Shown here: one piece after another, positions 43,095 to 50,673 of the stretch
How positions within the stretch are numbered: position 1 is the first letter of the stretch
Layout of the letters: each line of letters starts with the position of its first letter
DNA from: Chryseobacterium gleum
Lineage (GTDB): Bacteria > Bacteroidota > Bacteroidia > Flavobacteriales_D > Sanyastnellaceae
Reading direction: 5' to 3'
DNA: 52,064 nt
Assembly (NCBI GenBank): GCA_945874695.1
Contig: CAMCHP010000013.1
Location: 1 to 52,064 of the forward strand
Translations under genes and position numbers: made by a program
The notes under the pieces: generated by a model
Databases searched by the model: none
The model's input: only the letters and a program-made list of their open reading frames with translations
Told to the model about the DNA's origin: nothing

Positions 43095-43143
43095 CGCTTG
43101 TTTTCGGCCTATCGCCGCGTGTTGGTTGACGTGAGTGTCGCCT
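43095..43143 (+). repeat. 49-bp direct repeat, right copy
   Basis: Exact copy of the ClC 3' end, 94 bp after gtrA. It is followed by TAA, so a reading frame ending VDVSVA would also stop here. No start codon or other ClC sequence precedes it. Confidence 0.95.
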
Positions 43144-43166
43144 AACATCCGTACCTTACAACCCTC

Positions 43167-43922
43167 ATGCGGCGTATTCTTTTAGCACTTCTTTTTGTTT
43201 TCGCCCTAACGGGCGGATGCCGTGTACAAGATCAGGGCAAGCCGGCAACAAAATTGACTATCTCAACGCAAGCTCCTCCCCGCATTGTTGGAGCGATGCG
43301 CAATGTAATGTGGAAAGGCGAGCGTTTTGCACGCATCGACTTCGACACCTTGCAACGCCGTGAAAACCTCTTTGCCCTTGGCCCATTGGAAAACCTCACC
43401 GGTGAGTTTCTTATTCTCGATGGTCGGCCTTACGTAGCGCGTGTTCAAAACAACCAAGTCACGGTCGACTCAAGCTTTAACATTCGCGCCCCCTTTGCCG
43501 GCTATGCCTACATTCCACAGTGGAAATCAGCCGCATGGCCTGATTCTGTGCGCACCCTGAGCCAACTCGACGCCTTTTTTGACCAGCGCATTGATAAGGC
43601 AGCCGAGCCATTTTTCTTTCGTTTGCGCGCGGTGGTTGACTCAGCCACCTATCATGTGATGGCTTTGCCCCCAGGAAGCGACCCCCGAACGCCCGATGAA
43701 GTGCATGCCCAAGGACGCGTGTACTTCCAAACCACCAAGCAGCCCGTTGAAATTCTTGGTTTCTATTCAACCCAACACCAAGGAATATTTACACACCATT
43801 CAACGCATTCGCATTTGCACATCCTCTCGTTGGATCGCAAACACCTCGGGCATCTTGATCATGTCGTTCTTCAAACAGGGCGTGTAGAGCTCTTCATTCC
43901 CGCCCACGTGCATCTCAAGTGA
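43167..43922 (+). CDS. Acetolactate-decarboxylase-like lipoprotein
   Basis: 251 residues with a lipoprotein signal (LLALLFVFALTGGC, Cys18). The rest follows the alpha-acetolactate decarboxylase fold: GAMRNVMWKGERFARIDFD, LFALGPLENLTGEFLILDG and PYVA. The zinc histidines are in THSHLHILSLDRKHLGHLDH (His216, His218, His229). The classical enzyme is cytoplasmic and makes acetoin; an exported version is unexpected and its substrate is unknown. A TACCTTAC box ends 7 bp before the ATG. A REP-like palindrome overlaps the signal peptide codons. No alsS is nearby. Confidence 0.75.
   Translation: MRRILLALLFVFALTGGCRVQDQGKPATKLTISTQAPPRIVGAMRNVMWKGERFARIDFDTLQRRENLFALGPLENLTGEFLILDGRPYVARVQNNQVTVDSSFNIRAPFAGYAYIPQWKSAAWPDSVRTLSQLDAFFDQRIDKAAEPFFFRLRAVVDSATYHVMALPPGSDPRTPDEVHAQGRVYFQTTKQPVEILGFYSTQHQGIFTHHSTHSHLHILSLDRKHLGHLDHVVLQTGRVELFIPAHVHLK
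43198..43219 (-). repeat. REP-like palindrome, copy f (inside the signal peptide of the AlsD-like gene)
   Basis: On the minus strand: CATCC, stem GCCC/GGGC around GTTA, then GAAAAC. In the protein it covers VFALTGGC, the lipobox. Confidence 0.65.
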
Positions 43923-44044
43923 ACCTGATATAAGTCAGCTGCTTGTGCGGCAGGCGTCAGTGCTCACCCGCTCACTTCTCCGGTACTTTGGGATTGAGGA
44001 AAGCCTCCTCAGTAAAGCATTCGTTGACCCTTAAATAAAGTATC

Positions 44045-45118
44045 ATGACCCGAGAAGAACTTGAAATCTTAGCTGAAGAGCGAGGAAATCCGTGTGTGAC
44101 CATTTCTTTGAACACACACCGCAGCTACCCTGAGCATTTGCAAGACGCCATCATGTTGCGCAACCTGGTGAAAGAAGCTGAAGAGCGTTTGTTGGTAGAA
44201 TATGCGAAGCGCGACATTCAACCGCTGCTCAACCGCTTGGCTTCATTGGATGAAGAAATTGATATCCATCATAACCTCGATAGTTTACACATCTTTTTGT
44301 CAAACGACACCGAAAAAATGGTGCGCTCGCCCTTCCCAACTCAGGCAAACGAAGTGCACATTTCAAACTCGTACGCCTTGAAGCACCTCATCAAAGACTT
44401 TAACGGCACCGAACATTACCACATCCTTTTGCTTGCGCAATCGGGCGTTCACCTGTATGAAGCAGTGAACGACGTCATCACCGGCGAAGTACGAAACGAC
44501 GCTTTTCCTTTCAAAGAAAAGCACTTTCACGCCGACGGATCAAACAAAAGCGACTCAAAGGCCGCTGATGACCACCAGCGTGAATTCTTGAACCGCGTCG
44601 ATAAGGCCGTTGTAAGTGTGTACCATGCAACGCATAAGCACGTGGTTGTCATCAGCACCGAAGACACTTATGCCAAACTTCAACAAGTGGCCGATGTGCC
44701 CGGGGTATATTACGGTTTTGCTCCTGTAAACTACAACGATGTCGCCATGCACACCTTGGCGCACCAAGCGTGGACACTGCTTGCCGGGATTCACCACAAC
44801 CGCCGTGCTGAAGCCATTCAAGAAATGAAAGCAGCCGTTGGCCAAGGCAAAGTAATCACCGATTTGAAAGAGATTTACCAAGCTGCGCTCGACGGACGGG
44901 CTGACCTGCTCATCGCCAACAACAACTTCAGGCAAGCGGTGCGCATGCACGCAAATGGCGAATTTGACTTGGTTGACGATGCCAAAGCACCCGGCGTAAT
45001 TGACGACATCACAGGCGATATTGCGCGTGAAGTCCTCACCCGCAAAGGGCGTGCGGTATTTACCGACCAAGACGACCTCCAAACCGTTGGCGAAATTGCA
45101 CTCAAAGTGCGCTATTAA
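44045..45118 (+). CDS. eRF1-like ribosome-hibernation-type protein (baeRF family)
   Basis: 357 residues of the bacterial eRF1-like (baeRF) group. Diagnostic parts are the N-terminal CVTISLNTHRSYPEHLQDAI, the central LLLAQSGVHLYEAVNDVI, VYYGFAPVNYNDVAMHTL and the C-terminal ITGDIAREVLTRKGRAVF. Related proteins are annotated as ribosome hibernation factors, which would bind idle ribosomes; release-factor motifs (GGQ) are absent here. It is monocistronic, with an intrinsic terminator 35 bp downstream. Function is inferred from family membership. Confidence 0.75.
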   Translation: MTREELEILAEERGNPCVTISLNTHRSYPEHLQDAIMLRNLVKEAEERLLVEYAKRDIQPLLNRLASLDEEIDIHHNLDSLHIFLSNDTEKMVRSPFPTQANEVHISNSYALKHLIKDFNGTEHYHILLLAQSGVHLYEAVNDVITGEVRNDAFPFKEKHFHADGSNKSDSKAADDHQREFLNRVDKAVVSVYHATHKHVVVISTEDTYAKLQQVADVPGVYYGFAPVNYNDVAMHTLAHQAWTLLAGIHHNRRAEAIQEMKAAVGQGKVITDLKEIYQAALDGRADLLIANNNFRQAVRMHANGEFDLVDDAKAPGVIDDITGDIAREVLTRKGRAVFTDQDDLQTVGEIALKVRY

Positions 45119-45153
45119 GACCAACACGGCTATAAACTGAAAACGTGAAGAGT

Positions 45154-45190
45154 TCGCGAGCATTCAACCGCTCGCGACTTTTCATTTTTC
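45154..45190 (+). terminator. Intrinsic terminator after the eRF1-like gene
   Basis: A 7-bp perfect GC-rich stem (TCGCGAG/CTCGCGA) with a 10-nt loop, then CTTTTCATTTTT. Confidence 0.8.
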
Positions 45191-45246
45191 ACCCAGTCAA
45201 GCGCCATTTTTGCAAATTTTACAATACCCACTGTCGAAAGGGGTTG

Positions 45247-45255
45247 TATCTTTGC
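45247..45255 (+). promoter_or_regulatory. -7 element before the bacilliredoxin gene
   Basis: TATCTTTGC, a full match to TAnnTTTGC, 19 bp before the ATG. No TTTG at the usual distance. Confidence 0.6.
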
Positions 45256-45274
45256 GCAAATAAAACTTTCGAAT

Positions 45275-45685
45275 ATGTACCCACCAGAACTAGTCGCTCC
45301 CATGAAAGAGGAGTTGGTGCGTGAAGGATTTCAGGAGTTAATTTCTCCTGATCAGGTGGATGCCGCCGTTACCGCTGAAGGAACCACCTTGGTGGTTTTG
45401 AACAGCGTATGCGGTTGTGCCGCCGGTTCCATGCGTCCAGGCGTTCGTTTAGCAATAAAGAACTCGAAAATACCTGCGCGTTTAACCACTGCTTTTGCAG
45501 GAGTTGATCGCGACGCCGTTGATCGTGCACGCAAATTCATGTTGCCTTACCCGCCTTCGTCTCCGTCAATCGGATTGTTCAAAGACGGGCGTTTGGTACA
45601 CATGGTAGAGCGCCATCACATTGAAGGACGCAGCGCTGAGATGATTGCAGAACATCTCAAAGCCGCATTTGATGAGTTTTGCTAA
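45275..45685 (+). CDS. BrxA/BrxB-type bacilliredoxin
   Basis: 136-residue thioredoxin-fold protein of the YphP/YqiW family, with the CGC redox motif in NSVCGCAAGSMRPG and the family block YPPSSPSIGLFKDGRLVHM. In Firmicutes these proteins remove bacillithiol from mixed disulfides, and many Bacteroidota also carry them. No bacillithiol biosynthesis gene is in the window. Monocistronic, with its own promoter element and terminator. Confidence 0.92.
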   Translation: MYPPELVAPMKEELVREGFQELISPDQVDAAVTAEGTTLVVLNSVCGCAAGSMRPGVRLAIKNSKIPARLTTAFAGVDRDAVDRARKFMLPYPPSSPSIGLFKDGRLVHMVERHHIEGRSAEMIAEHLKAAFDEFC

Positions 45686-45711
45686 GGCAAAGCGAATGTT
45701 GAAATCAACAG

Positions 45712-45745
45712 AAAGGGCTGCTTCACTTGAAGCAGCCCTTTTTCA
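45712..45745 (+). terminator. Intrinsic terminator after the bacilliredoxin gene
   Basis: A 14-bp perfect stem (AAAGGGCTGCTTCA and its complement) with a 2-nt loop, followed by TTTC. Confidence 0.92.
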
Positions 45746-45777
45746 TTGCTGAATCAACGCCGATCGAGCGACGCACC

Positions 45778-45799
45778 CATCCGCCCGACAGGGCGAAAA
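45778..45799 (+). repeat. REP-like palindrome, copy d
   Basis: CATCC, stem GCCC/GGGC around GACA, then GAAAAA and an A-rich tract. Intergenic. Confidence 0.7.
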
Positions 45800-45910
45800 A
45801 AAGAAAAAAAGGAAAAAAATCGCGCGTAAACTCGAAAAACAGCTGCGCATGCCCCTTTCGGCGCTGTAAAACAGACGCATCATGTACCTTCGTTCCTATA
45901 AATTGACGCC

Positions 45911-46639
45911 ATGAAACGAGCCATCATCATTGACGACATTGAAAATGCACGCATCGGATTGCGGCAAGACCTGCGTGACTACTGCGAAAATGTTGAAGTT
46001 GTTGGCGAGGCCGACGGCGTGGTGAGCGGTGCACGGCTGATTCGCGAAACCAAGCCCGACATTGTGTTTCTCGACATTCAAATGCGCGACGGCAGCGGAT
46101 TTGACCTGCTCGAAATCATTGGCGACATTGACTTTGCACTGATTTTCACAACCTCGAGCGATGCGTTTGCGATTCGCGCCTTTCGCTTTGCGGCCGTTGA
46201 CTATTTGCTCAAACCCATCGATTATCAAGAATTGCAGCAAGCCGTGGCCAAAACCGACAAAACCTCGTCGGCCAAGCTTGATCTGCTGCGCACCAATTTG
46301 GCCGGAGGCAGCAAACGCTTGTCGCTCAATTCCCAAGAGAAAATCGAAATTGTTGCCATTGAAGACATCGTTCGCCTCGAGTCATCGGGTTCGTACACCC
46401 TCTTCCACTTGAAAGGGAAAGAAGAGATTTTGGTCACCAAAACGTTGAAAGAATACGACGAAATTCTCAGCCCTGAGGGCTTTTTGCGCGTGCATCAATC
46501 GCACTTGGTGAACATCGCTTACATCAAATCAATGATGAAAACCGACGGGAATTATTTGGTGCTGAAAACCGGTTATGAAGTGCCCGTTTCGAGTCGAAAA
46601 CGCAGCGATGTGATGCGTATGCTCGGTGTGGGGAGTTAA
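45911..46639 (+). CDS. LytTR-family response regulator, orphan
   Basis: 242 residues: receiver domain with Asp55 (VFLDIQMRDGSGFDLLE) and DYLLKPIDY, then a LytTR DNA-binding domain (FLRVHQSHLVNIAYIKSMMK; VPVSSRKRSDVMRML). No kinase gene is next to it, so its partner is encoded elsewhere. A TACCTTCGT -7-like box lies 17 bp upstream. It precedes the acetylation pair by 64 bp on the same strand and could regulate it, but nothing in the sequence proves that. Confidence 0.93.
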   Translation: MKRAIIIDDIENARIGLRQDLRDYCENVEVVGEADGVVSGARLIRETKPDIVFLDIQMRDGSGFDLLEIIGDIDFALIFTTSSDAFAIRAFRFAAVDYLLKPIDYQELQQAVAKTDKTSSAKLDLLRTNLAGGSKRLSLNSQEKIEIVAIEDIVRLESSGSYTLFHLKGKEEILVTKTLKEYDEILSPEGFLRVHQSHLVNIAYIKSMMKTDGNYLVLKTGYEVPVSSRKRSDVMRMLGVGS

Positions 46640-46703
46640 GTCTGCGTCTTGAATTCAGCGTGTAAATCTTATATTCGGCGCTTCGAACGAAACAGCCAAC
46701 GCG

Positions 46704-48125
46704 GTGGTATTTAGCAGCACCCTGTTTTTACTCTATTTCTTGCCCGTTTTCTTGCTGGTCTACCATCTCGCGCCCCAGCGCTTCAGAAATGGGATCTTGC
46801 TGGCTGCGAGTGTGGTGTTTTATGCCTGGGGCGCGCCAAAATTCATCTTCGTGATTATCGCATCAACGGTGATCGATTTTTACTTGGTGCGGCAAATGTT
46901 TCGCTCTGCCGAGCGGATGGTCAAACGGCGCTGGCTCACGCTCTCCGTAGTTTTGAACCTCGGCTTGCTGCTGTATTTCAAGTACGCGAACTTCTTTGTC
47001 GACAACGTGAACGCCGTGCTGATGCAGTTCAAGGTGCTGCCCATCGGCTTTGCTGAAGTGCTCTTGCCCATTGGCATTTCGTTTTACACCTTTCAAACCA
47101 TCACCTACGCGGTAGACGTGTACCGCGGAGATGGCCGTCCGCTGGAGCGTGTTTCAGACTACTTGCTCTACATCTTGTCGTTTCCGCAAATGATTGCCGG
47201 GCCCATTGTGCGCTTCAACGCCGTCGCCGCGCAAATCACGCATCGCGTTGAGCGCATCGACGATAAGCTGCTCGGATTTTACCGTTTCACCATCGGCCTG
47301 TGCAAAAAAGTGCTCATTGCCAATGTGATGGGTGAACAAGCCGAATTGGTGTTTCAGCAACCCGTTGCCGAACTCAGCAGCGCCGACGCATGGGTGGGAT
47401 TGCTGGCCTACACCTTTCAAATTTACTACGACTTTTCAGGCTATTCAGACATGGCCATTGGTTTGGGGCGCATGATGGGGTTTCGCTTTCCAGAGAACTT
47501 CAATTCGCCCTACATCGCCCAAAGCATCACCGAGTTTTGGCGGCGCTGGCACATCACCTTGGGCAGCTTCATGCGCGACTACCTCTACATTCCCTTGGGT
47601 GGAAATCGCGTGAAACACGCATGGCGGCTCTACCTCAACCTTGGCTTGGTGTTTTTACTTTCGGGTTTGTGGCATGGTGCAAGCTGGAATTTTGTGCTGT
47701 GGGGCGCCTTTCACGGTGCCTTGCTCATTTGCGATCGATTGTTCATGCTGAAAAGCTTGCAACGCTTGGGAACCGCACCTGCCGTAGGCATTACCTTCTT
47801 CCTTGTGATGATGGGGTGGGTGGTTTTTCGCATCGAAGACAGCACCCAAATTGCAGGGTTTTACCGCGCCCTTTTCGCCTTCGATGGCCTTGGTTTACAA
47901 CGCGAATTGGTACCCGGCTTCAAATTGATCGCCGCCGTGGCCGCATTTTTTGCCTTCATCATGCTTTTTGACCGCAAGAACCACCTCGGAAAATTCTTCA
48001 AACGGCAAGTGTTTTCACCGCGTGAGCACGTCGCCTTCGGCGCCGTATCGGTTGTCTTTTTTGTGCTTGCAACGAGTGCGGTGGTAGCTTCGGGGTTCAA
48101 TCCATTCATCTACTTTAGGTTCTGA
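46704..48125 (+). CDS. MBOAT-family O-acyltransferase (AlgI-like)
   Basis: 473 residues from a GTG start (MVFSSTLFLLYFLPVFLLVY, the usual AlgI-type N-terminus). About 10-12 membrane helices; SFPQMIAGPIVRF, YYDFSGYSDMAIGLGRMMGF, FWRRWHITLGSFMRDYLYIP and SGLWHGASWNFVLWGAFHG with the catalytic histidine are conserved. Such proteins pass acetyl groups across the membrane for modification of polysaccharides or other surface molecules. Its stop overlaps the start of the next gene by 1 bp (TGATG), so the two work together. Confidence 0.93.
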   Translation: MVFSSTLFLLYFLPVFLLVYHLAPQRFRNGILLAASVVFYAWGAPKFIFVIIASTVIDFYLVRQMFRSAERMVKRRWLTLSVVLNLGLLLYFKYANFFVDNVNAVLMQFKVLPIGFAEVLLPIGISFYTFQTITYAVDVYRGDGRPLERVSDYLLYILSFPQMIAGPIVRFNAVAAQITHRVERIDDKLLGFYRFTIGLCKKVLIANVMGEQAELVFQQPVAELSSADAWVGLLAYTFQIYYDFSGYSDMAIGLGRMMGFRFPENFNSPYIAQSITEFWRRWHITLGSFMRDYLYIPLGGNRVKHAWRLYLNLGLVFLLSGLWHGASWNFVLWGAFHGALLICDRLFMLKSLQRLGTAPAVGITFFLVMMGWVVFRIEDSTQIAGFYRALFAFDGLGLQRELVPGFKLIAAVAAFFAFIMLFDRKNHLGKFFKRQVFSPREHVAFGAVSVVFFVLATSAVVASGFNPFIYFRF

Positions 48126-49261
48126 TGCAGCGGCGAAGCACATACCACCGATTTAAGCAGCTGTGGGCAACGGCCCTGCTTGTGCTGTTGTTTATTCCGA
48201 TGGTGCAACAGTTCACGGGGCTTGTTGAAGAACGTCCGCTTCGCGGTGCCTACACCCTCGCCGATGCACCTGCACGCTCAGTTGCCAACTGGTTCAATGG
48301 TGACTTCCAAGAGGCTGCAGCCTTGTGGCTCAACGACCATGTTGGTTTGCGCTCAACGCTCGTGCGGGTCTTCAATCAGTACCATTACAGCGCCTTCAAC
48401 AACGCCCGCGCGCAAGCCGTTGTGATTGGCGAATCGGGCTATTTGTATGAACTGAACTACATCAAAGCTGTCACCGGAGAAGATTATATTGGTGACGCTG
48501 CGGTGGAGGCCAAGGTGCGCAAGCTGGCGGCACTCACCGACACATTGGCGGCACGTGGCAAGCAAGTTTTGGTGGTGCTCGCCCCCGGAAAGGGCAGTTT
48601 TTATCCGCAGTACATTCCGGCGCACTACTTTGAAAAGGGCACCAGACGCACCAACTATGCTGCGTACAGCGAGGCCCTGTTGCGCCATCAGGTGCCCGTT
48701 TTCGATGCGAAATTGTGGTTTGAATCGCTGCGTGAAACGGCGCCCTATCCCTTGTTCCCGCGTACGGGCATCCATTGGAGCCGCTACGGTGAAGTTTTGG
48801 TGGCTGATTCTTTGCTCCGCCTCATCGGCGGGATGGGTGCCGGCCTCGAAATCACACGCGTTGAGGCATCGCAATCGATGCGAGAGACCGATGACGACAT
48901 TGAACAAGGGATGAATTTGTTGTTCGATTTGCCTGATTTGGAAATGGGCTACCCTGCATTTCATGTACGCCCCCATCCGGCCGTTCAGGCCGAAAAAATA
49001 ATTACCGTTGCCGACAGCTACTTTTGGGGCATGTACAACTTTGGGATGTCGCGCGATGCGCTGGGCGACGGCTCGTTTTGGTTTTACAACGAAGCGGTGT
49101 ATACTTCGGCCTCGCTTGAACCGACGCCCGCAGATTCGTTGGATGTACGGGCAGAAATTGAAGCCAGCGGTGGGGTTCTTTTCATTTGCACCGACGCGAA
49201 TTTGTACCGTTTTGCATTCGGCTTTATCGACCGAGCCGCTGCGGCCTACGGCATTAACTAA
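48125..49261 (+). CDS. AlgJ/AlgX-like SGNH acetyltransferase partner
   Basis: 378 residues with one N-terminal membrane anchor (about 14-32) and an extracytoplasmic SGNH-hydrolase-like domain of the AlgJ/DHHW type. WLNDHVGLRSTLVRVFNQY, VIGESGYLYELN, TGIHWSRYGEVLVADSLL (His motif) and ITVADSYFWGMYN (Ser motif) are present. It probably transfers the acetyl group delivered by the MBOAT protein to a surface glycan. Overlap of the two genes by 1 bp supports coupling. The glycan is not identified by this window. Confidence 0.85.
   Translation: MQRRSTYHRFKQLWATALLVLLFIPMVQQFTGLVEERPLRGAYTLADAPARSVANWFNGDFQEAAALWLNDHVGLRSTLVRVFNQYHYSAFNNARAQAVVIGESGYLYELNYIKAVTGEDYIGDAAVEAKVRKLAALTDTLAARGKQVLVVLAPGKGSFYPQYIPAHYFEKGTRRTNYAAYSEALLRHQVPVFDAKLWFESLRETAPYPLFPRTGIHWSRYGEVLVADSLLRLIGGMGAGLEITRVEASQSMRETDDDIEQGMNLLFDLPDLEMGYPAFHVRPHPAVQAEKIITVADSYFWGMYNFGMSRDALGDGSFWFYNEAVYTSASLEPTPADSLDVRAEIEASGGVLFICTDANLYRFAFGFIDRAAAAYGIN
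48974..48996 (+). repeat. REP-like palindrome, copy g (inside the AlgJ-like gene)
   Basis: CATCC, stem GGCC/GGCC around GTTCA, then GAAAAAA. Read in the protein as HPAVQAEK, a different frame from copy e. Confidence 0.7.
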
Positions 49262-49470
49262 GCGTTGAAAATTGACACATCTCAGCTTTGCTGGCCCGGC
49301 TCGGCGGCAATGGCGATGCGAAAATTCATAACTTTGTGATTATGCGAAGATCTGCACAAGCACGCATCGACCGAAAGGAGCGCCAGAAGCGCAATCCGGA
49401 GTGATTTTTCAGTTGAAAAACACCGTTTTTTCGCGCGTTGCGCATTCGTATCATCTTCAAAATTGACCCC

Positions 49471-50628
49471 ATGCCCTTTTATCATAAGCTTGGAAATATT
49501 CCACACAAGCGGCACACGCAATTTCGCCAGGCAAACGGCCAATTGTACCAAGAACAATTGTTTGGTACGGTAGGCTTCGCCGGGATGTCGTCGCTGTTGT
49601 ACCACACGCATCCACCGACGATGGTGAAATCAATCGGTGAACCGCTGGATGTGAGTCCGCGCATCGCCGTGGCGAAGAACATGAAGTCGCTGAATCTGAA
49701 CGGCTTCAACGTGGCCCCGCACGACGATTACTTAACCAGCCGTGTGCCGGTTTTAACCAACAGCGATTGCACCATTGAACTGGCGGCTCCGCGGCAGTCG
49801 TTGACTGGCTATTTTTACAAAAACGCCGATGCCGACGAGGTTTTGTTTGTGCACAAAGGCTCCGGAACCTTGCGTACCCTGTTGGGGAACATCGACTTTA
49901 AGTACGGCGATTATTTGGTGGTTCCGCGTGGCATGATTTACCAGATTTCGTTTGACACGGCTGATAACCGCTTGTTCATTGTGCAATCGCGGCATCCGGT
50001 GTATACGCCCAAGCGTTACCGAAATCACTTCGGACAGTTGCTCGAGCACAGTCCGTTTTGTGAGCGCGATATGCGGCCGCCGTCAACCCTCGAAACGCAT
50101 AACGAAGTCGGTGAATTTGTAGTGAAAGTGCGCAAAGAGCACGTGTTGCACGAGCTTGTGTATGCTTCGCACCCCTTTGATGTGGTGGGTTGGGATGGTT
50201 ATAACTTCCCGTATGCGTTTAGCATTCACGACTTTGAACCCATAACCGGACGGGTACACCAGCCGCCTCCGGTGCACCAGACCTTTGAAACCGACGGATT
50301 TGTGATTTGCAGTTTTTGTCCGCGCTTGTACGATTACCATCCCCAGTCGATTCCAGCGCCGTACAACCACAGCAACATCGATTCAGACGAAGTCTTGTAC
50401 TACGTTGACGGTGATTTCATGAGCCGCAACAATGTCGGCCCAGGCATGATCACCTTGCACCCCGCGGGCATACCGCACGGACCGCACCCGGGAGCCTATG
50501 AGCGCAGCATCGGCAAAAAAGAAACCTTAGAATTGGCTGTGATGGTTGATACCTTCAAGCCGTTGATGGTAACTGAGCAGGCGTTGGCCTTGGAAAATCC
50601 TGACTATTACAAATCGTGGATACACTGA
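49471..50628 (+). CDS. hmgA: Homogentisate 1,2-dioxygenase
   Basis: 385 residues from the ATG at 49471 (MPFYHKLGNIPHKRHTQFR). It opens the homogentisate ring to maleylacetoacetate in tyrosine and phenylalanine breakdown. The cupin core with iron ligands is visible in YNHSNIDSDEVLYYVDGDF and ITLHPAGIPHGPHPG. The 11 codons upstream from a TTG are rejected. It is followed after 45 bp by hppD, the enzyme of the preceding step. Fumarylacetoacetase and maleylacetoacetate isomerase are not in the window. Confidence 0.94.
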   Translation: MPFYHKLGNIPHKRHTQFRQANGQLYQEQLFGTVGFAGMSSLLYHTHPPTMVKSIGEPLDVSPRIAVAKNMKSLNLNGFNVAPHDDYLTSRVPVLTNSDCTIELAAPRQSLTGYFYKNADADEVLFVHKGSGTLRTLLGNIDFKYGDYLVVPRGMIYQISFDTADNRLFIVQSRHPVYTPKRYRNHFGQLLEHSPFCERDMRPPSTLETHNEVGEFVVKVRKEHVLHELVYASHPFDVVGWDGYNFPYAFSIHDFEPITGRVHQPPPVHQTFETDGFVICSFCPRLYDYHPQSIPAPYNHSNIDSDEVLYYVDGDFMSRNNVGPGMITLHPAGIPHGPHPGAYERSIGKKETLELAVMVDTFKPLMVTEQALALENPDYYKSWIH

Positions 50629-50673
50629 GCTTGAGCGCCCAGCAGCAATTTCCACACATCCAAAAAAAAAGAC

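Noticed and set aside
49342-49404. A 20-codon basic ORF after a TAACTTTG box, upstream of hmgA
   Set aside because: It has no Tyr or Phe codons that would fit a tyrosine-pathway leader, the -33 is missing, and a 20-codon ORF is easily random.
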